Source: Hyphomicrobiales bacterium
GTDB lineage: Bacteria > Pseudomonadota > Alphaproteobacteria > Rhizobiales > Rhizobiaceae
NCBI GenBank assembly: GCA_900472175.1
Contig: UCHD01000011.1
Coordinates: forward strand, 46,172-110,171
Reading direction: 5' to 3'
DNA length: 64,000 nucleotides
The position numbers and the translations under genes are program-made. The stretch's first letter is position 1. The number at the start of each line of letters is the position of its first letter. Under the pieces are notes generated by a model. The model ran no database searches. It was not told where the DNA came from and was given only the letters and a program-made list of their open reading frames with translations. Positions 8,701-17,065 of the stretch are shown one piece after another.

Positions 8701-8864
8701 GGCTGGCCCGTCAGCAGCTTCCTTCAATAAATTTGAGTGAGAATTTTGCAGCTACAGCCGGCAGTTTATGAGTGCGCGACCCAGGGCGCTTCCGTTTGAA
8801 GATGAGGCGCTCTAGCCGTTAAGGCCGCAGCACATCCGATCTATACGTCACGGCTTTCATCCGC
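8701..8864. other. Non-coding stretch after the transposase relic
   Basis: I see no gene, RNA or repeat I can support here. The left part (AATAAATTTGAGTGAGAATTTT, around 8726-8747) is AT-rich and may be an old insertion-sequence end or a promoter for the metallophosphoesterase gene. Confidence 0.3.
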
Positions 8865-8900
8865 CAGAATGCCCTGAAGGTAAAACTTCAGGGCATTCTG
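8865..8900 (+). promoter_or_regulatory. Perfect 15-bp hairpin abutting a start codon
   Basis: CAGAATGCCCTGAAG (8865-8879) and CTTCAGGGCATTCTG (8886-8900) are perfect complements around a six-base loop. The 3' arm ends one base before the ATG at 8902, and the only purine-rich ribosome-binding candidates (GAAGG at 8876-8880, CAGGG at 8889-8893) lie in the stem or loop. No T run follows. The structure could block initiation, or be a leftover bidirectional terminator. Confidence 0.6.
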
Positions 8901-8901
8901 C

Positions 8902-10032
8902 ATGACTGATCATCCGTTTCCTCCGCTTCCCAGACGTTCGTTTCTCGCCAACCTCTTTGGTCTCGGGGTTGTGTCGTCGATTGGTCCGGCATTTGCGGCG
9001 GCGGGAAAGCCAGCCTGGCCTCCCATCGATGCGACGTTCCTGTTCACGGCTGATGTTCATACCTGCCTCATCTCCGGGGGCGTGCTCAGCCCCAACTGCG
9101 CAGCAGAGGGCAAGACCGACGCCAATCTATTGCGGCACGTGGCGGCGCTGAACCGCATCACGGAGTTTACCTGGCCAACGGAGATTGCCGGCGTGGCAAC
9201 GGGGCTCGCCGGGGCCGGTAAGAAGATCGCCGAGCCGCTCGGCCTCGTGATCGGGGGTGACATGACGGATGATGGCGGCGGGCAGGTCAAGGTTCCTGGC
9301 GAAGGCCACCAACTGCTGCAATTCTCCAGCCGCTATCAGCAGGGCACCGGGCCGGACCGGGTGCATTTCCCGGTCTATAATGGGCTTGGCAATCATGATC
9401 TCGATCAGGATGGAGGGCCGCCGCATATCGACTGGTATCGCCGCGAACTGCGCGACTATGTCGAGCTCAATCACCGCCAGACGGTGTTCTACAAGCCGCC
9501 GGTGGCCGTCGCCAATTACGATATCGATTCCGACAATTACTCCTGGGATTGGGGTGGGCTGCATCTGGTGCAGTTGCAGCGTTTCGGCGGCGATACCAAT
9601 AAGGGGGCGATCAGCGGTCTGGACTGGCTGAAACTGGACCTGGAAAACTCGGCTGCCGATGGCCGGCCGGTCGTCGTGTTTCAACATTACGGCTGGGATT
9701 CGTTTTCACTGGAGAAATGGGATCCGGAGAAGATGACATTTGACGATGCCGGCCCGGGCCATGCCCACTGGTGGGATGACGGCGACCGGGCGGCATTACT
9801 TGCAGCACTGAAAGGCTACAACGTCGCCGGTCTTTTTCATGGGCATGAGCATGACACACCGATGATCTACAATCAGGAAGGCCTCGATCTGTTCAAGCCG
9901 GTGGCCACCTTCAAGGGCGGTTTTGCCGTCGCCCATATCACCAATCGATACATGGATGTCGTTCTGGCGCAGGCCCAAGGGGCCGATGGCGATGTGACGT
10001 TTCTCAAGGCGTTCAGCAAGCGTTTTGGCTGA
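8902..10032 (+). CDS. Tat-exported calcineurin-like metallophosphoesterase
   Basis: This 376-residue protein starts with a twin-arginine signal peptide: RRSFLANLFG at residues 11-20, a hydrophobic stretch, and a likely cleavage site after AFA near residue 33. The mature part carries metallophosphoesterase metal motifs in order: DVH (51-53), GGD (118-120), GNHD (163-166), QHYGWD and a C-terminal FHGHEHDT. It should therefore fold in the cytoplasm with its metals and be exported to the periplasm, where it would hydrolyse a phosphoester. The substrate is unknown. It stands alone between the transposon debris and the xylose genes. A perfect hairpin sits immediately before the start codon. Confidence 0.87.
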   Translation: MTDHPFPPLPRRSFLANLFGLGVVSSIGPAFAAAGKPAWPPIDATFLFTADVHTCLISGGVLSPNCAAEGKTDANLLRHVAALNRITEFTWPTEIAGVATGLAGAGKKIAEPLGLVIGGDMTDDGGGQVKVPGEGHQLLQFSSRYQQGTGPDRVHFPVYNGLGNHDLDQDGGPPHIDWYRRELRDYVELNHRQTVFYKPPVAVANYDIDSDNYSWDWGGLHLVQLQRFGGDTNKGAISGLDWLKLDLENSAADGRPVVVFQHYGWDSFSLEKWDPEKMTFDDAGPGHAHWWDDGDRAALLAALKGYNVAGLFHGHEHDTPMIYNQEGLDLFKPVATFKGGFAVAHITNRYMDVVLAQAQGADGDVTFLKAFSKRFG

Positions 10033-10044
10033 TGCCTTTCGGCT

Positions 10045-10063
10045 GTGATTGCATGGAAATCAC
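10045..10063. promoter_or_regulatory. Inverted repeat upstream of the LacI-xylBA genes
   Basis: GTGATT (10045-10050) and AATCAC (10058-10063) form a short interrupted palindrome about 65 bases before the LacI start. It may be a regulator site for the xyl locus, but the arms are only six bases and support is weak. Confidence 0.3.
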
Positions 10064-10127
10064 GCGGTGATAATTTTCTGATTTACGTACATCAAATTTT
10101 CCTCTAAGGCTCGTTGCCGGAGGAAAC

Positions 10128-11198
10128 ATGCGCCCGACAGTTCACGATATTGCCGCTGCGGCAGGGGTCAGCCTTGCGACCGTCGACCGCGTTTTGAACC
10201 AGCGCGCCGGTGTCCGCACTGTCACGCGCGAAAAGGTCGAGCAGGCCATCGAGCGCATCGGTTATGTCCGCGATGTCGCGGCAGCGAACCTTGCCAAGAG
10301 CCGCGTCTATCCCTTCGTTTTCATCCTGCCGTCTGGCGACAATTCGTTCATGCGTGGGCTTGAGGAGCAGGTGCGTGCGGCGATCGGCCGTTCGGCTGTT
10401 GAGCGTACCGATATCACCGTTGTCACCGTCCCGGCGTTTAACGTCGAAGCCTTGGTTGCCGCGCTGGATGAGGCGCGGGCGGGATCTCCCGCGGGGGTCG
10501 CGGTTGTGGCGATCGATTCTCCCGATGTCATCGCTGCCGTCGACCGCCTGCGGGCTGGTCGCATTCCCGTCGTGACGCTTGTTTCGGATCTGGCCGGTTC
10601 GAAGCGCGATCATTTTGCTGGCGTCGACAACATCGCCGCAGGGCGCACGGCAGCCAGCCTGATGGGGCGGTTTCTCGGCGGCCGTTCCGGGCCGGTGGCG
10701 GTGCTGGCCGGTTCGATGCTGGTGCGCGACCATCGCGAACGCCTCGACGGCTTTCGTACTGTCATGGCGGAACATTTCAGCGGCCATGCGCTCTTGCCTG
10801 TCATCGAAGGGCAGGACGATCCCGCCCTTGTCGAGAAACTTGTCGGCAAAGCCCTTGCTGCATCGCCGGAAATTGCCGGTATCTACAGCCTCGGCGCCGG
10901 TAATCGCGGCCTGATCGCCGCCTTGAAGCGCCGAGTGAACGCCGCCCCGGTCTGTGTGATCGCCCATGAACTGACACAGCATACTCGGGCAGCATTGAAC
11001 GACGGATTGATCGACGTGGTCCTCAATCAGGACGCGGGGCACGAGGTGCGTAGCGCCATTCGCGTATTGAAAGCCAAGGCCGATGGCGTCGCCGTCATCG
11101 GTGCGCAGGAGCGCATCCGTCTCGACATTTTCCTCAAGGATAACCTGCCGTTTGAGCAGGACAGCAACCAGGCGCCCGCTGAGGGCAGGCAAGACTAG
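10128..11198 (+). CDS. LacI-family regulator of the xylose genes
   Basis: This 356-residue repressor has the LacI HTH at the N-terminus (TVHDIAAAAGVSLATVDRVLNQRAGV) and a periplasmic-binding-protein-like sugar sensor domain. GGAGG lies just before the ATG at 10128. The stop is 10 bases before the xylB start, so regulator and enzymes form one operon (regulator-xylB-xylA). A D-xylose-responsive role is inferred from this position. The sensor ends in a charged tail, SNQAPAEGRQD. Other LacI-family xylose regulators in rhizobia lie divergently to xylA; here the gene leads the operon. Confidence 0.85.
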   Translation: MRPTVHDIAAAAGVSLATVDRVLNQRAGVRTVTREKVEQAIERIGYVRDVAAANLAKSRVYPFVFILPSGDNSFMRGLEEQVRAAIGRSAVERTDITVVTVPAFNVEALVAALDEARAGSPAGVAVVAIDSPDVIAAVDRLRAGRIPVVTLVSDLAGSKRDHFAGVDNIAAGRTAASLMGRFLGGRSGPVAVLAGSMLVRDHRERLDGFRTVMAEHFSGHALLPVIEGQDDPALVEKLVGKALAASPEIAGIYSLGAGNRGLIAALKRRVNAAPVCVIAHELTQHTRAALNDGLIDVVLNQDAGHEVRSAIRVLKAKADGVAVIGAQERIRLDIFLKDNLPFEQDSNQAPAEGRQD

Positions 11199-11208
11199 GG
11201 AGATCATC

Positions 11209-12660
11209 ATGTATCTTGGCATCGACCTCGGTACGTCCGGGGTGAAGGCATTGCTGATCGACGGCGGCCAGCGGGTCATCGGTTCCGCATCCGGCGCAAT
11301 GGACGTATCGCGGCCGCATCCAGGCTGGTCGGAGCAGGACCCGGCCGATTGGATCCGCGCAACGGAGGAAGCGATTGCCGGGTTGAAGGCTGTCCATCCC
11401 AAGGAACTGGCCGCCGTCAAGGGCATCGGGCTCTCCGGCCACATGCACGGCGCGACGTTGCTGGATGACAATGACAAGGTGCTGCGCCCCTGCATTCTCT
11501 GGAACGATACGCGCAGCCACAAGCAGGCCTTGGCGCTGGACGCCGACCCTCAGTTCCGGGCGCTGACCGGCAATATTGTCTTTCCGGGGTTCACCGCCCC
11601 GAAACTCGCCTGGGTGGCGGAAAACGAACCCGATATTTTCGAAAAGGTCGATTGGGTCCTTTTGCCAAAGGATTACCTGCGCCTCTGGCTGACCGGTGAG
11701 CATATTTCCGAAATGTCGGATTCAGCCGGGACCTCCTGGCTCGATACCGGCAAGCGCGCATGGTCGGAAAGCCTGCTCGATGCGACGGGGCTGACCGAAA
11801 GCCATATGCCGTCCTTGATCGAAGGCACGGAACAGGGCGGGACGCTCAAGGCCACTCTCGCGGCCAAGTGGGGCATGGGCGCCGGCGTTATCGTTGCCGG
11901 TGGGGCAGGCGACAATGCCGCCTCGGCCTGCGGCATGGGCACGGTCGGCGAGGGCCATGCTTTCGTCTCGCTCGGCACATCCGGCGTGCTGTTTGCCGCC
12001 AATGCCAGCTATCTGCCCAACCCGGCCAGCGCCGTGCATGCGTTCTGCCATGCACTGCCCAACACCTGGCATCAGATGGGCGTCATCTTGTCAGCCACTG
12101 ACGCGCTCAACTGGCATTCTGAGATCACCGGCAAGAGCGCCGCCGATCTCACTGCCGAGCTGGGCGACAGCCTCAATGCGCCGTCCGGGGTGACTTTCCT
12201 GCCTTATCTCTCCGGTGAACGTACACCGTACAATGACGCGTCAATTCGCGGTGTCTTTGCCGGACTTGGCCATGAAAGCAGCCGCGTGGTACTGACTCAG
12301 GCCGTCCTCGAAGGTGTCTCCTTCGCGCTCCGTGATAGTCTCGAGGCATTGCGGGTTGCAGGCACCACACTCTCCCGCGTCACCGCCATCGGCGGCGGTT
12401 CACGCTCGCGCTACTGGCTGAAATCGATTGCGACGGCTCTCAACCTGCCGGTCGATGTGCCTGCCGACGGCGATTTTGGTGCGGCTTTTGGCGCCGCCCG
12501 TCTGGGTCTCGTCGCAGCGACAAAGGCCGACCCGCTGTCCGTCTTCACCGCCCCCGCGACGGCCGAAACTATCCAGCCCGACGCGGCGCTGCACGGCGCC
12601 TATGCGGAAGCCTATCAGCGTTATCGCCGCCTCTATCCGGCGATACGCTCTGCCTACTGA
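11209..12660 (+). CDS. xylB: Xylulokinase
   Basis: This 483-residue FGGY-family sugar kinase phosphorylates D-xylulose with ATP to xylulose 5-phosphate, feeding the pentose phosphate pathway. The N-terminal phosphate loop is [16 protein letters not shown], followed by [13 protein letters not shown] and [11 protein letters not shown], which match xylulokinases. The FGGY C-domain includes [23 protein letters not shown] and [16 protein letters not shown]. The frame is open further upstream, but GGGAG precedes the ATG at 11209, and this start gives the family N-terminus. The gene lies between the LacI regulator and xylA with short spacers, as an operon. Confidence 0.95.
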   Translation: MYLGIDLGTSGVKALLIDGGQRVIGSASGAMDVSRPHPGWSEQDPADWIRATEEAIAGLKAVHPKELAAVKGIGLSGHMHGATLLDDNDKVLRPCILWNDTRSHKQALALDADPQFRALTGNIVFPGFTAPKLAWVAENEPDIFEKVDWVLLPKDYLRLWLTGEHISEMSDSAGTSWLDTGKRAWSESLLDATGLTESHMPSLIEGTEQGGTLKATLAAKWGMGAGVIVAGGAGDNAASACGMGTVGEGHAFVSLGTSGVLFAANASYLPNPASAVHAFCHALPNTWHQMGVILSATDALNWHSEITGKSAADLTAELGDSLNAPSGVTFLPYLSGERTPYNDASIRGVFAGLGHESSRVVLTQAVLEGVSFALRDSLEALRVAGTTLSRVTAIGGGSRSRYWLKSIATALNLPVDVPADGDFGAAFGAARLGLVAATKADPLSVFTAPATAETIQPDAALHGAYAEAYQRYRRLYPAIRSAY

Positions 12661-12697
12661 TTTCCGTCACCATTTCGAAAACCAAGAGGAAACATTC

Positions 12698-14005
12698 ATG
12701 AGCACAGGTTTTTTCGGCGATATCGCCAAGATCAAATATGAAGGCCCCGACAGCACCAATCCGCTGGCTTTCCGTCATTACAACCCAGACGAAATCGTCA
12801 TGGGCAAGCGCATGGAAGATCACCTGCGCTTTGCGGTTGCCTATTGGCACACCTTCGTTTGGCCGGGCGGTGACCCCTTTGGTGGCCAGACGTTCGAACG
12901 CCCGTGGTTCGAAGACAGCATGAAGGCTGCCAAGCTGAAGGCCGATGTCGCCTTCGAGTTCTTCACGCTGCTCGGCACGCCTTTCTATTGCTTCCATGAC
13001 GCCGACGTGCGCCCGGAAGGCAAGAATTTTGCCGAGAACACCAAAAACCTCAACGAAATCGTCGATTACTTCGCCAAGAAGCAGTCCGACACCGGCGTCA
13101 AGCTGCTCTGGGGCACGGCAAACCTGTTTTCCAATCGCCGTTACATGTCGGGTGCCGCCACCAATCCGGATCCGGACGTCTTTGCCTTCGCTGCCGCGAC
13201 CGTAAAGACCTGCATGGACGCAACGCTGAAGCTCGGCGGCGACAACTATGTCCTGTGGGGCGGCCGCGAAGGCTACGAGACCCTGCTCAACACCAACCTG
13301 AAGCAGGAACTCGACCAGCTAGGCCGCTTCGTCAACATGGTTGTCGAGTACAAGCACAAGATCGGCTTCAAGGGCGCGATCCTGATCGAGCCGAAGCCGC
13401 AGGAGCCGACCAAGCACCAGTACGACTACGACGTCGCGACGGTCTACGGTTTCCTCAAGTCCTACGGTCTCGAAAACGAGGTCAAGGTCAATATCGAGCA
13501 GGGCCACGCGATCCTCGCCGGCCATTCGTTCGAGCATGAACTGGCGCTTGCCAATGCCTATGGCATTTTCGGTTCGATCGACATGAACCGCAACGACTAT
13601 CAGTCCGGCTGGGATACCGACCAGTTCCCCAACAACGTTCCGGAAATGGCGCTTGCGTACTATCAGGTCCTGTCCGGCGGCGGCTTCAAGACCGGCGGCA
13701 CCAACTTCGATTCGAAGCTGCGCCGTCAGTCGATCGATCCGGAAGACCTGTTGATCGGTCACATCGGCGGTATGGATTGCTGCGCCCGGGGCCTGCGTGC
13801 CGCCGCCAAGATGGTCGAGGACAAGGCACTTTCCGGCCCGCTCGACGCCCGTTATGCCGGCTGGAAATCGGCCGAGGGCCAGAAGCGCCTGACCAGCATG
13901 TCGCTGGAGGAAATCGCGGCCTATGTCGAAAAAACCGATCTCAACCCGCAGCCGAAGTCCGGCAAGCAGGAACTGCTGGAAAACGTCGTCAACCGTTACG
14001 TCTGA
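12698..14005 (+). CDS. xylA: Xylose isomerase
   Basis: This 435-residue TIM-barrel metalloenzyme converts D-xylose to D-xylulose. It matches the class II (longer) xylose isomerases in length. Visible signatures are [30 protein letters not shown] (as [12 protein letters not shown]), [18 protein letters not shown] with a metal-binding glutamate, [17 protein letters not shown], and FDSKLRRQS near the C-terminus. AGAGGAA lies ahead of the ATG at 12698. It is the last gene of the LacI-xylB-xylA operon and is closed by a clear terminator. No xylose ABC transporter genes adjoin it here. Confidence 0.97.
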   Translation: MSTGFFGDIAKIKYEGPDSTNPLAFRHYNPDEIVMGKRMEDHLRFAVAYWHTFVWPGGDPFGGQTFERPWFEDSMKAAKLKADVAFEFFTLLGTPFYCFHDADVRPEGKNFAENTKNLNEIVDYFAKKQSDTGVKLLWGTANLFSNRRYMSGAATNPDPDVFAFAAATVKTCMDATLKLGGDNYVLWGGREGYETLLNTNLKQELDQLGRFVNMVVEYKHKIGFKGAILIEPKPQEPTKHQYDYDVATVYGFLKSYGLENEVKVNIEQGHAILAGHSFEHELALANAYGIFGSIDMNRNDYQSGWDTDQFPNNVPEMALAYYQVLSGGGFKTGGTNFDSKLRRQSIDPEDLLIGHIGGMDCCARGLRAAAKMVEDKALSGPLDARYAGWKSAEGQKRLTSMSLEEIAAYVEKTDLNPQPKSGKQELLENVVNRYV

Positions 14006-14036
14006 TGATCGCTTCAAGCCATTTTCATCGTTAACC

Positions 14037-14064
14037 AAAGGGGCGTCACCGGCGCCCCTTTTTT
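14037..14064 (+). terminator. Rho-independent terminator after xylA
   Basis: AAAGGGGCG (14037-14045) pairs with CGCCCCTTT (14053-14061) across a short loop, and the stem runs into a T tract. It ends the xyl operon message. Confidence 0.9.
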
Positions 14065-14304
14065 ATATGAGATGCTGACCTGGGCGTTCGAAACAAACTC
14101 CGGTCACTTTGTCGCATTTTTGAGAAAATCTGCCTGAATACAGGATCTTAGCCTGTTCAGCATCGATGCAAGCGAATGTTCCTAAAGACATCCTTAACCA
14201 TGCGCGGCCTAGTTCTGGGTGGACGCCTTGGACCACCCTGCCGGCATGATGCCGATCGCGCAGCGCGCATGCCTTTCCCCGTTTTGATTTTAGGATGCTC
14301 CATT
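14065..14304. other. Leader region upstream of the chemoreceptor gene
   Basis: This gap holds no supported gene. A small hairpin is possible between GGGTGG (14217-14222) and CCACCC (14233-14238). It presumably contains the promoter for the chemoreceptor gene, which I could not place. Confidence 0.3.
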
Positions 14305-15819
14305 ATGCCTGCGCCCGTTTCCGCGACCAAACACCTGAATGAACGTCTCGATTTTGTCGGGCTCGATGGCGAAGAACGCGCTGCCCTGGTTCGGGCAAGG
14401 CCGACCATTTCGGCCTCCCTTGATGGTGCGCTCGACAAGTTCTACGCCAAGGCGACGGCGGTTCCGGAAACGGCGAAATTCTTTGCCAGCGACGCGCATG
14501 TGAAAAGCGCCAAGTCGCGGCAGGTTCGCCACTGGGATCAGATCGCCTCGGGTGAATTCGATGATAAATATGTCGAGGCCGTCACCGCGATTGGCAAGAC
14601 CCATGCCCGCCTCGGCCTAGAGCCGCGCTGGTACATTGGCGGTTATGCGCTGATCATGGAATCAATCATCAAGGCGGTGGTCGAAAAGCACCTCGAAGGC
14701 TTTCTCTACAAGAAGAAGGCCAAGGATATCAGCATCGAAGTGACGGCGATCATGAAAGCCGCCTTTGTCGATATGGACTATGCCATCTCGGTCTATCTCG
14801 ATGCCCTGCAGGAGCAGCGGGCAATCGGGGATGCCGAGCGGAAAACACACTCGGTACAGCAGGACGAGGCTCTTTCGGCGCTCGACCGCTCGCTGACAGG
14901 ACTTGCCAATGGCGACCTGACCGCCAAGCTCAGCGCGGCGCTTGCGCCGCAGTTCGACGGTTTAAAAACCAATTTCAACTCTGCGCTTGGAACGCTCGAC
15001 AAGGCGCTCGGCTCTATCGTTTTGGCCGCCGACGAAACCTCCGGCAATGCGGGCGAACTGGTGACCGCCGTCGATGATATGGCGCGCCGCACCGAACAGC
15101 AGGCAGCCTCGCTTGAACAGACGGCCGCCGCACTGGAAGAAATTACCACGATCTCCAAGGAAGCCGCGATCCGCACCGAAGAAGCCCGCCGTGTCGTCGG
15201 TCACGCGACCGAAGAAGCGCGCAAATCGGGCGAAGTGGTCCAGCAGGCGGTGTCGGCGATGAGCGCGATCGAAGAATCGTCCCAGAAGATCACACAGATC
15301 ATCGGTGTCATCGATCAGATTTCGTTCCAGACCAATCTGCTGGCACTGAACGCGGGCGTCGAAGCGGCGCGTGCCGGGGATGCGGGCAAGGGGTTTGCCG
15401 TCGTGGCGCAGGAAGTGCGCGAACTCGCGCAGAAATCCACCGATGCTGCCAAGCAGATCAAGGGCCTGATCGACAAGTCGTTCGAGGACGTGCTGACCGG
15501 CGTTTCCCTGGTCAACCAGACGGGCGAGGCTCTGCGGACCATTGGCGAGCAGGTGATGCATATCAACGGCCATATCGATGCCATTGCCGGTTCGGCGCGC
15601 GAACAGGCGATCGGCATCACCGAAATCAACACGGCGGTGACGGGCATGGACCAGATGACCCAGCAAAATGCCGCCATGGTCGAGCAGACCAATGCGGCAA
15701 CCCATAACCTGATGCGTGTCAGCACGACGCTGAAGGATCTCGCCAATCAGTTCACGGTCTCGAACCGGCGGCATATTGAAGTGGTGTCGCGCCGGGCGCC
15801 TGAGCGGCGCTACGCCTGA
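14305..15819 (+). CDS. Soluble globin-coupled methyl-accepting chemotaxis protein
   Basis: This 504-residue receptor has no membrane segment and is predicted to be cytoplasmic. Residues 1-175 form a sensor globin of the HemAT kind, with TAIGKTHARLGLEPRWYIGGY (about 95-114). H100 is the expected proximal heme ligand. A HAMP-like linker (SLTGLANGDLTAKLS) leads to a methyl-accepting helical bundle with the conserved tip DQISFQTNLLALNAGVEAARAGD. The likely role is oxygen or other heme-ligand sensing that feeds CheA/CheW. The frame is open to 14176, but MPAPVSATKHLNERLDF at 14305 is the family-like start. It resembles the rhizobial IcpA type of intracellular receptor. No che genes are nearby. Confidence 0.88.
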   Translation: MPAPVSATKHLNERLDFVGLDGEERAALVRARPTISASLDGALDKFYAKATAVPETAKFFASDAHVKSAKSRQVRHWDQIASGEFDDKYVEAVTAIGKTHARLGLEPRWYIGGYALIMESIIKAVVEKHLEGFLYKKKAKDISIEVTAIMKAAFVDMDYAISVYLDALQEQRAIGDAERKTHSVQQDEALSALDRSLTGLANGDLTAKLSAALAPQFDGLKTNFNSALGTLDKALGSIVLAADETSGNAGELVTAVDDMARRTEQQAASLEQTAAALEEITTISKEAAIRTEEARRVVGHATEEARKSGEVVQQAVSAMSAIEESSQKITQIIGVIDQISFQTNLLALNAGVEAARAGDAGKGFAVVAQEVRELAQKSTDAAKQIKGLIDKSFEDVLTGVSLVNQTGEALRTIGEQVMHINGHIDAIAGSAREQAIGITEINTAVTGMDQMTQQNAAMVEQTNAATHNLMRVSTTLKDLANQFTVSNRRHIEVVSRRAPERRYA

Positions 15820-15868
15820 TCGCCGGACAGTTTGATGGAATGAATGCTGGAGCGCTGTGCCGGAAGGT

Positions 15869-16900
15869 TCAGCGCTTCGTCCATTTCGGCGAAGGGGCTG
15901 CAACAGAGTTGCGCACCACGAGATCTGGGCGGAGCAGGATTTCCGTTTCCGGCGGCCGGCCGTCGGACAACAGATCGAGCAGCAGCGCCATCGCATGTTT
16001 GCCGATCGCCGTTCTCGGCTGGCGGATGGTGGTCAGCGCCGGCGACATGAAGCTTGCCTGCGGCACATCGTCAAAACCGGTCACGGAAAAATCGCGCGGA
16101 ATATCGTAGCCGCGAGCGCCAAGGCCGATCATCACACCGATTGCCGTCTGGTCGTTGACGCACATGAAGGCTGTCGGCAGCGTGTCGCGCATGAACAGCT
16201 GCTCGACCGCCAGCCGCCCGCTTTCGATCGTGCCGTCGCCCTCAAAGACGATGCGCTGGTCGACGCTGACATTGGCGGCATCCAGCCCGGCCTCATAGCC
16301 GATGCGGCGGCGGCTATAGGCAAGCCGCGTGCGGGAATCACCGATGAAAGCGACCTTGCGGTGGCCTTCGGCGATCAGCAGGTCGATCACCTTGCGGGCG
16401 CCCTCAGTATCGTCGACACCGACATAGGGAATGCCGCCATTGAAAACCGGCTCGAAGACACCGACGCTGGGCGGCAGCCGTGCTGTCATCGACTGATGGC
16501 CGAACGGCAATATGCCGGTAAACAGGATCAGTCCGGCCGCCTGGTTGGAATTGAGGAACTTCAGATATTCCAGCCCACGCTGGGCGTCGTTCTGGGTATG
16601 GCCGATCAGCACGCCATACCCATGCGAGCGCGCTTCGTTCTCCAGGCCGACGAGAATATTGGAAAAATTGGGGTCGCCGATATCGGGCGCGACCACCAGA
16701 ATCATGTTGGAACGGCCAAGCCGCAGGCTGCGGGCCATGGCGTTGGTCGTGTAGCCGGTGATGGCAATCGCCTGGCTGACCTTCAGCCGTGTCGAGTTGG
16801 CGACTTTCTCCGGCATATGGATGGCGCGCGACACGGTCGCAATCGACACTTCCGCGATCCGGGCGACGTCTTCGATGGTTGCCGGCGTGGAATTCGACAC
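15869..16900 (-). CDS. LacI-family repressor of the sugar ABC locus
   Basis: This 343-residue regulator has a LacI HTH (TIEDVARIAEVSIATVSRAIHMPEKVANSTR) and a sugar-sensing core with the conserved AIGVMIGLGARGYDIPRDFSVTGFDDVPQASFMSPALTTIRQP region. It is divergent from the ABC importer genes and 165 bases away. Two GTAAA-N2-TTTAC boxes in that gap form a large palindrome, and a third box precedes the isomerase gene. These are consistent with this protein's binding site, so repression of the whole catabolic set and autoregulation are inferred. The inducer is not known but should derive from the imported sugar. Confidence 0.9.
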   Translation of the reverse strand: MSNSTPATIEDVARIAEVSIATVSRAIHMPEKVANSTRLKVSQAIAITGYTTNAMARSLRLGRSNMILVVAPDIGDPNFSNILVGLENEARSHGYGVLIGHTQNDAQRGLEYLKFLNSNQAAGLILFTGILPFGHQSMTARLPPSVGVFEPVFNGGIPYVGVDDTEGARKVIDLLIAEGHRKVAFIGDSRTRLAYSRRRIGYEAGLDAANVSVDQRIVFEGDGTIESGRLAVEQLFMRDTLPTAFMCVNDQTAIGVMIGLGARGYDIPRDFSVTGFDDVPQASFMSPALTTIRQPRTAIGKHAMALLLDLLSDGRPPETEILLRPDLVVRNSVAAPSPKWTKR

Positions 16901-16991
16901 TGCGCTCTGCCTTGGTTTTAGTCTCGGCGGGACACTACACAGACTTGCCCGGAGGTCAAAGCCTGCACGAAGAATTTCTCGGTTATGCCCT

Positions 16992-17030
16992 GATGTAAAC
17001 CTTTACATGATCTATGTAAAGGTTTACATC
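16992..17030. promoter_or_regulatory. Double LacI-type operator in divergent promoter
   Basis: GATGTAAACCTTTACAT (16992-17008) and ATGTAAAGGTTTACATC (17014-17030) are perfect inverted copies around GATCT. Each arm holds one 12-bp LacI-like box, GTAAACCTTTAC (16995-17006) and GTAAAGGTTTAC (17016-17027), with centres 21 bp apart, two helical turns. Two dimers, or one tetramer, could bind on the same face. Confidence 0.75.
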
Positions 17031-17065
17031 ATGCTCAAGCGGATGGGAGCCGCAGGGAGGATTTC

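Noticed and set aside
10104..11522. A 472-codon open frame on the minus strand
   Set aside because: It mirrors the LacI regulator and the xylB start; no domain is visible.
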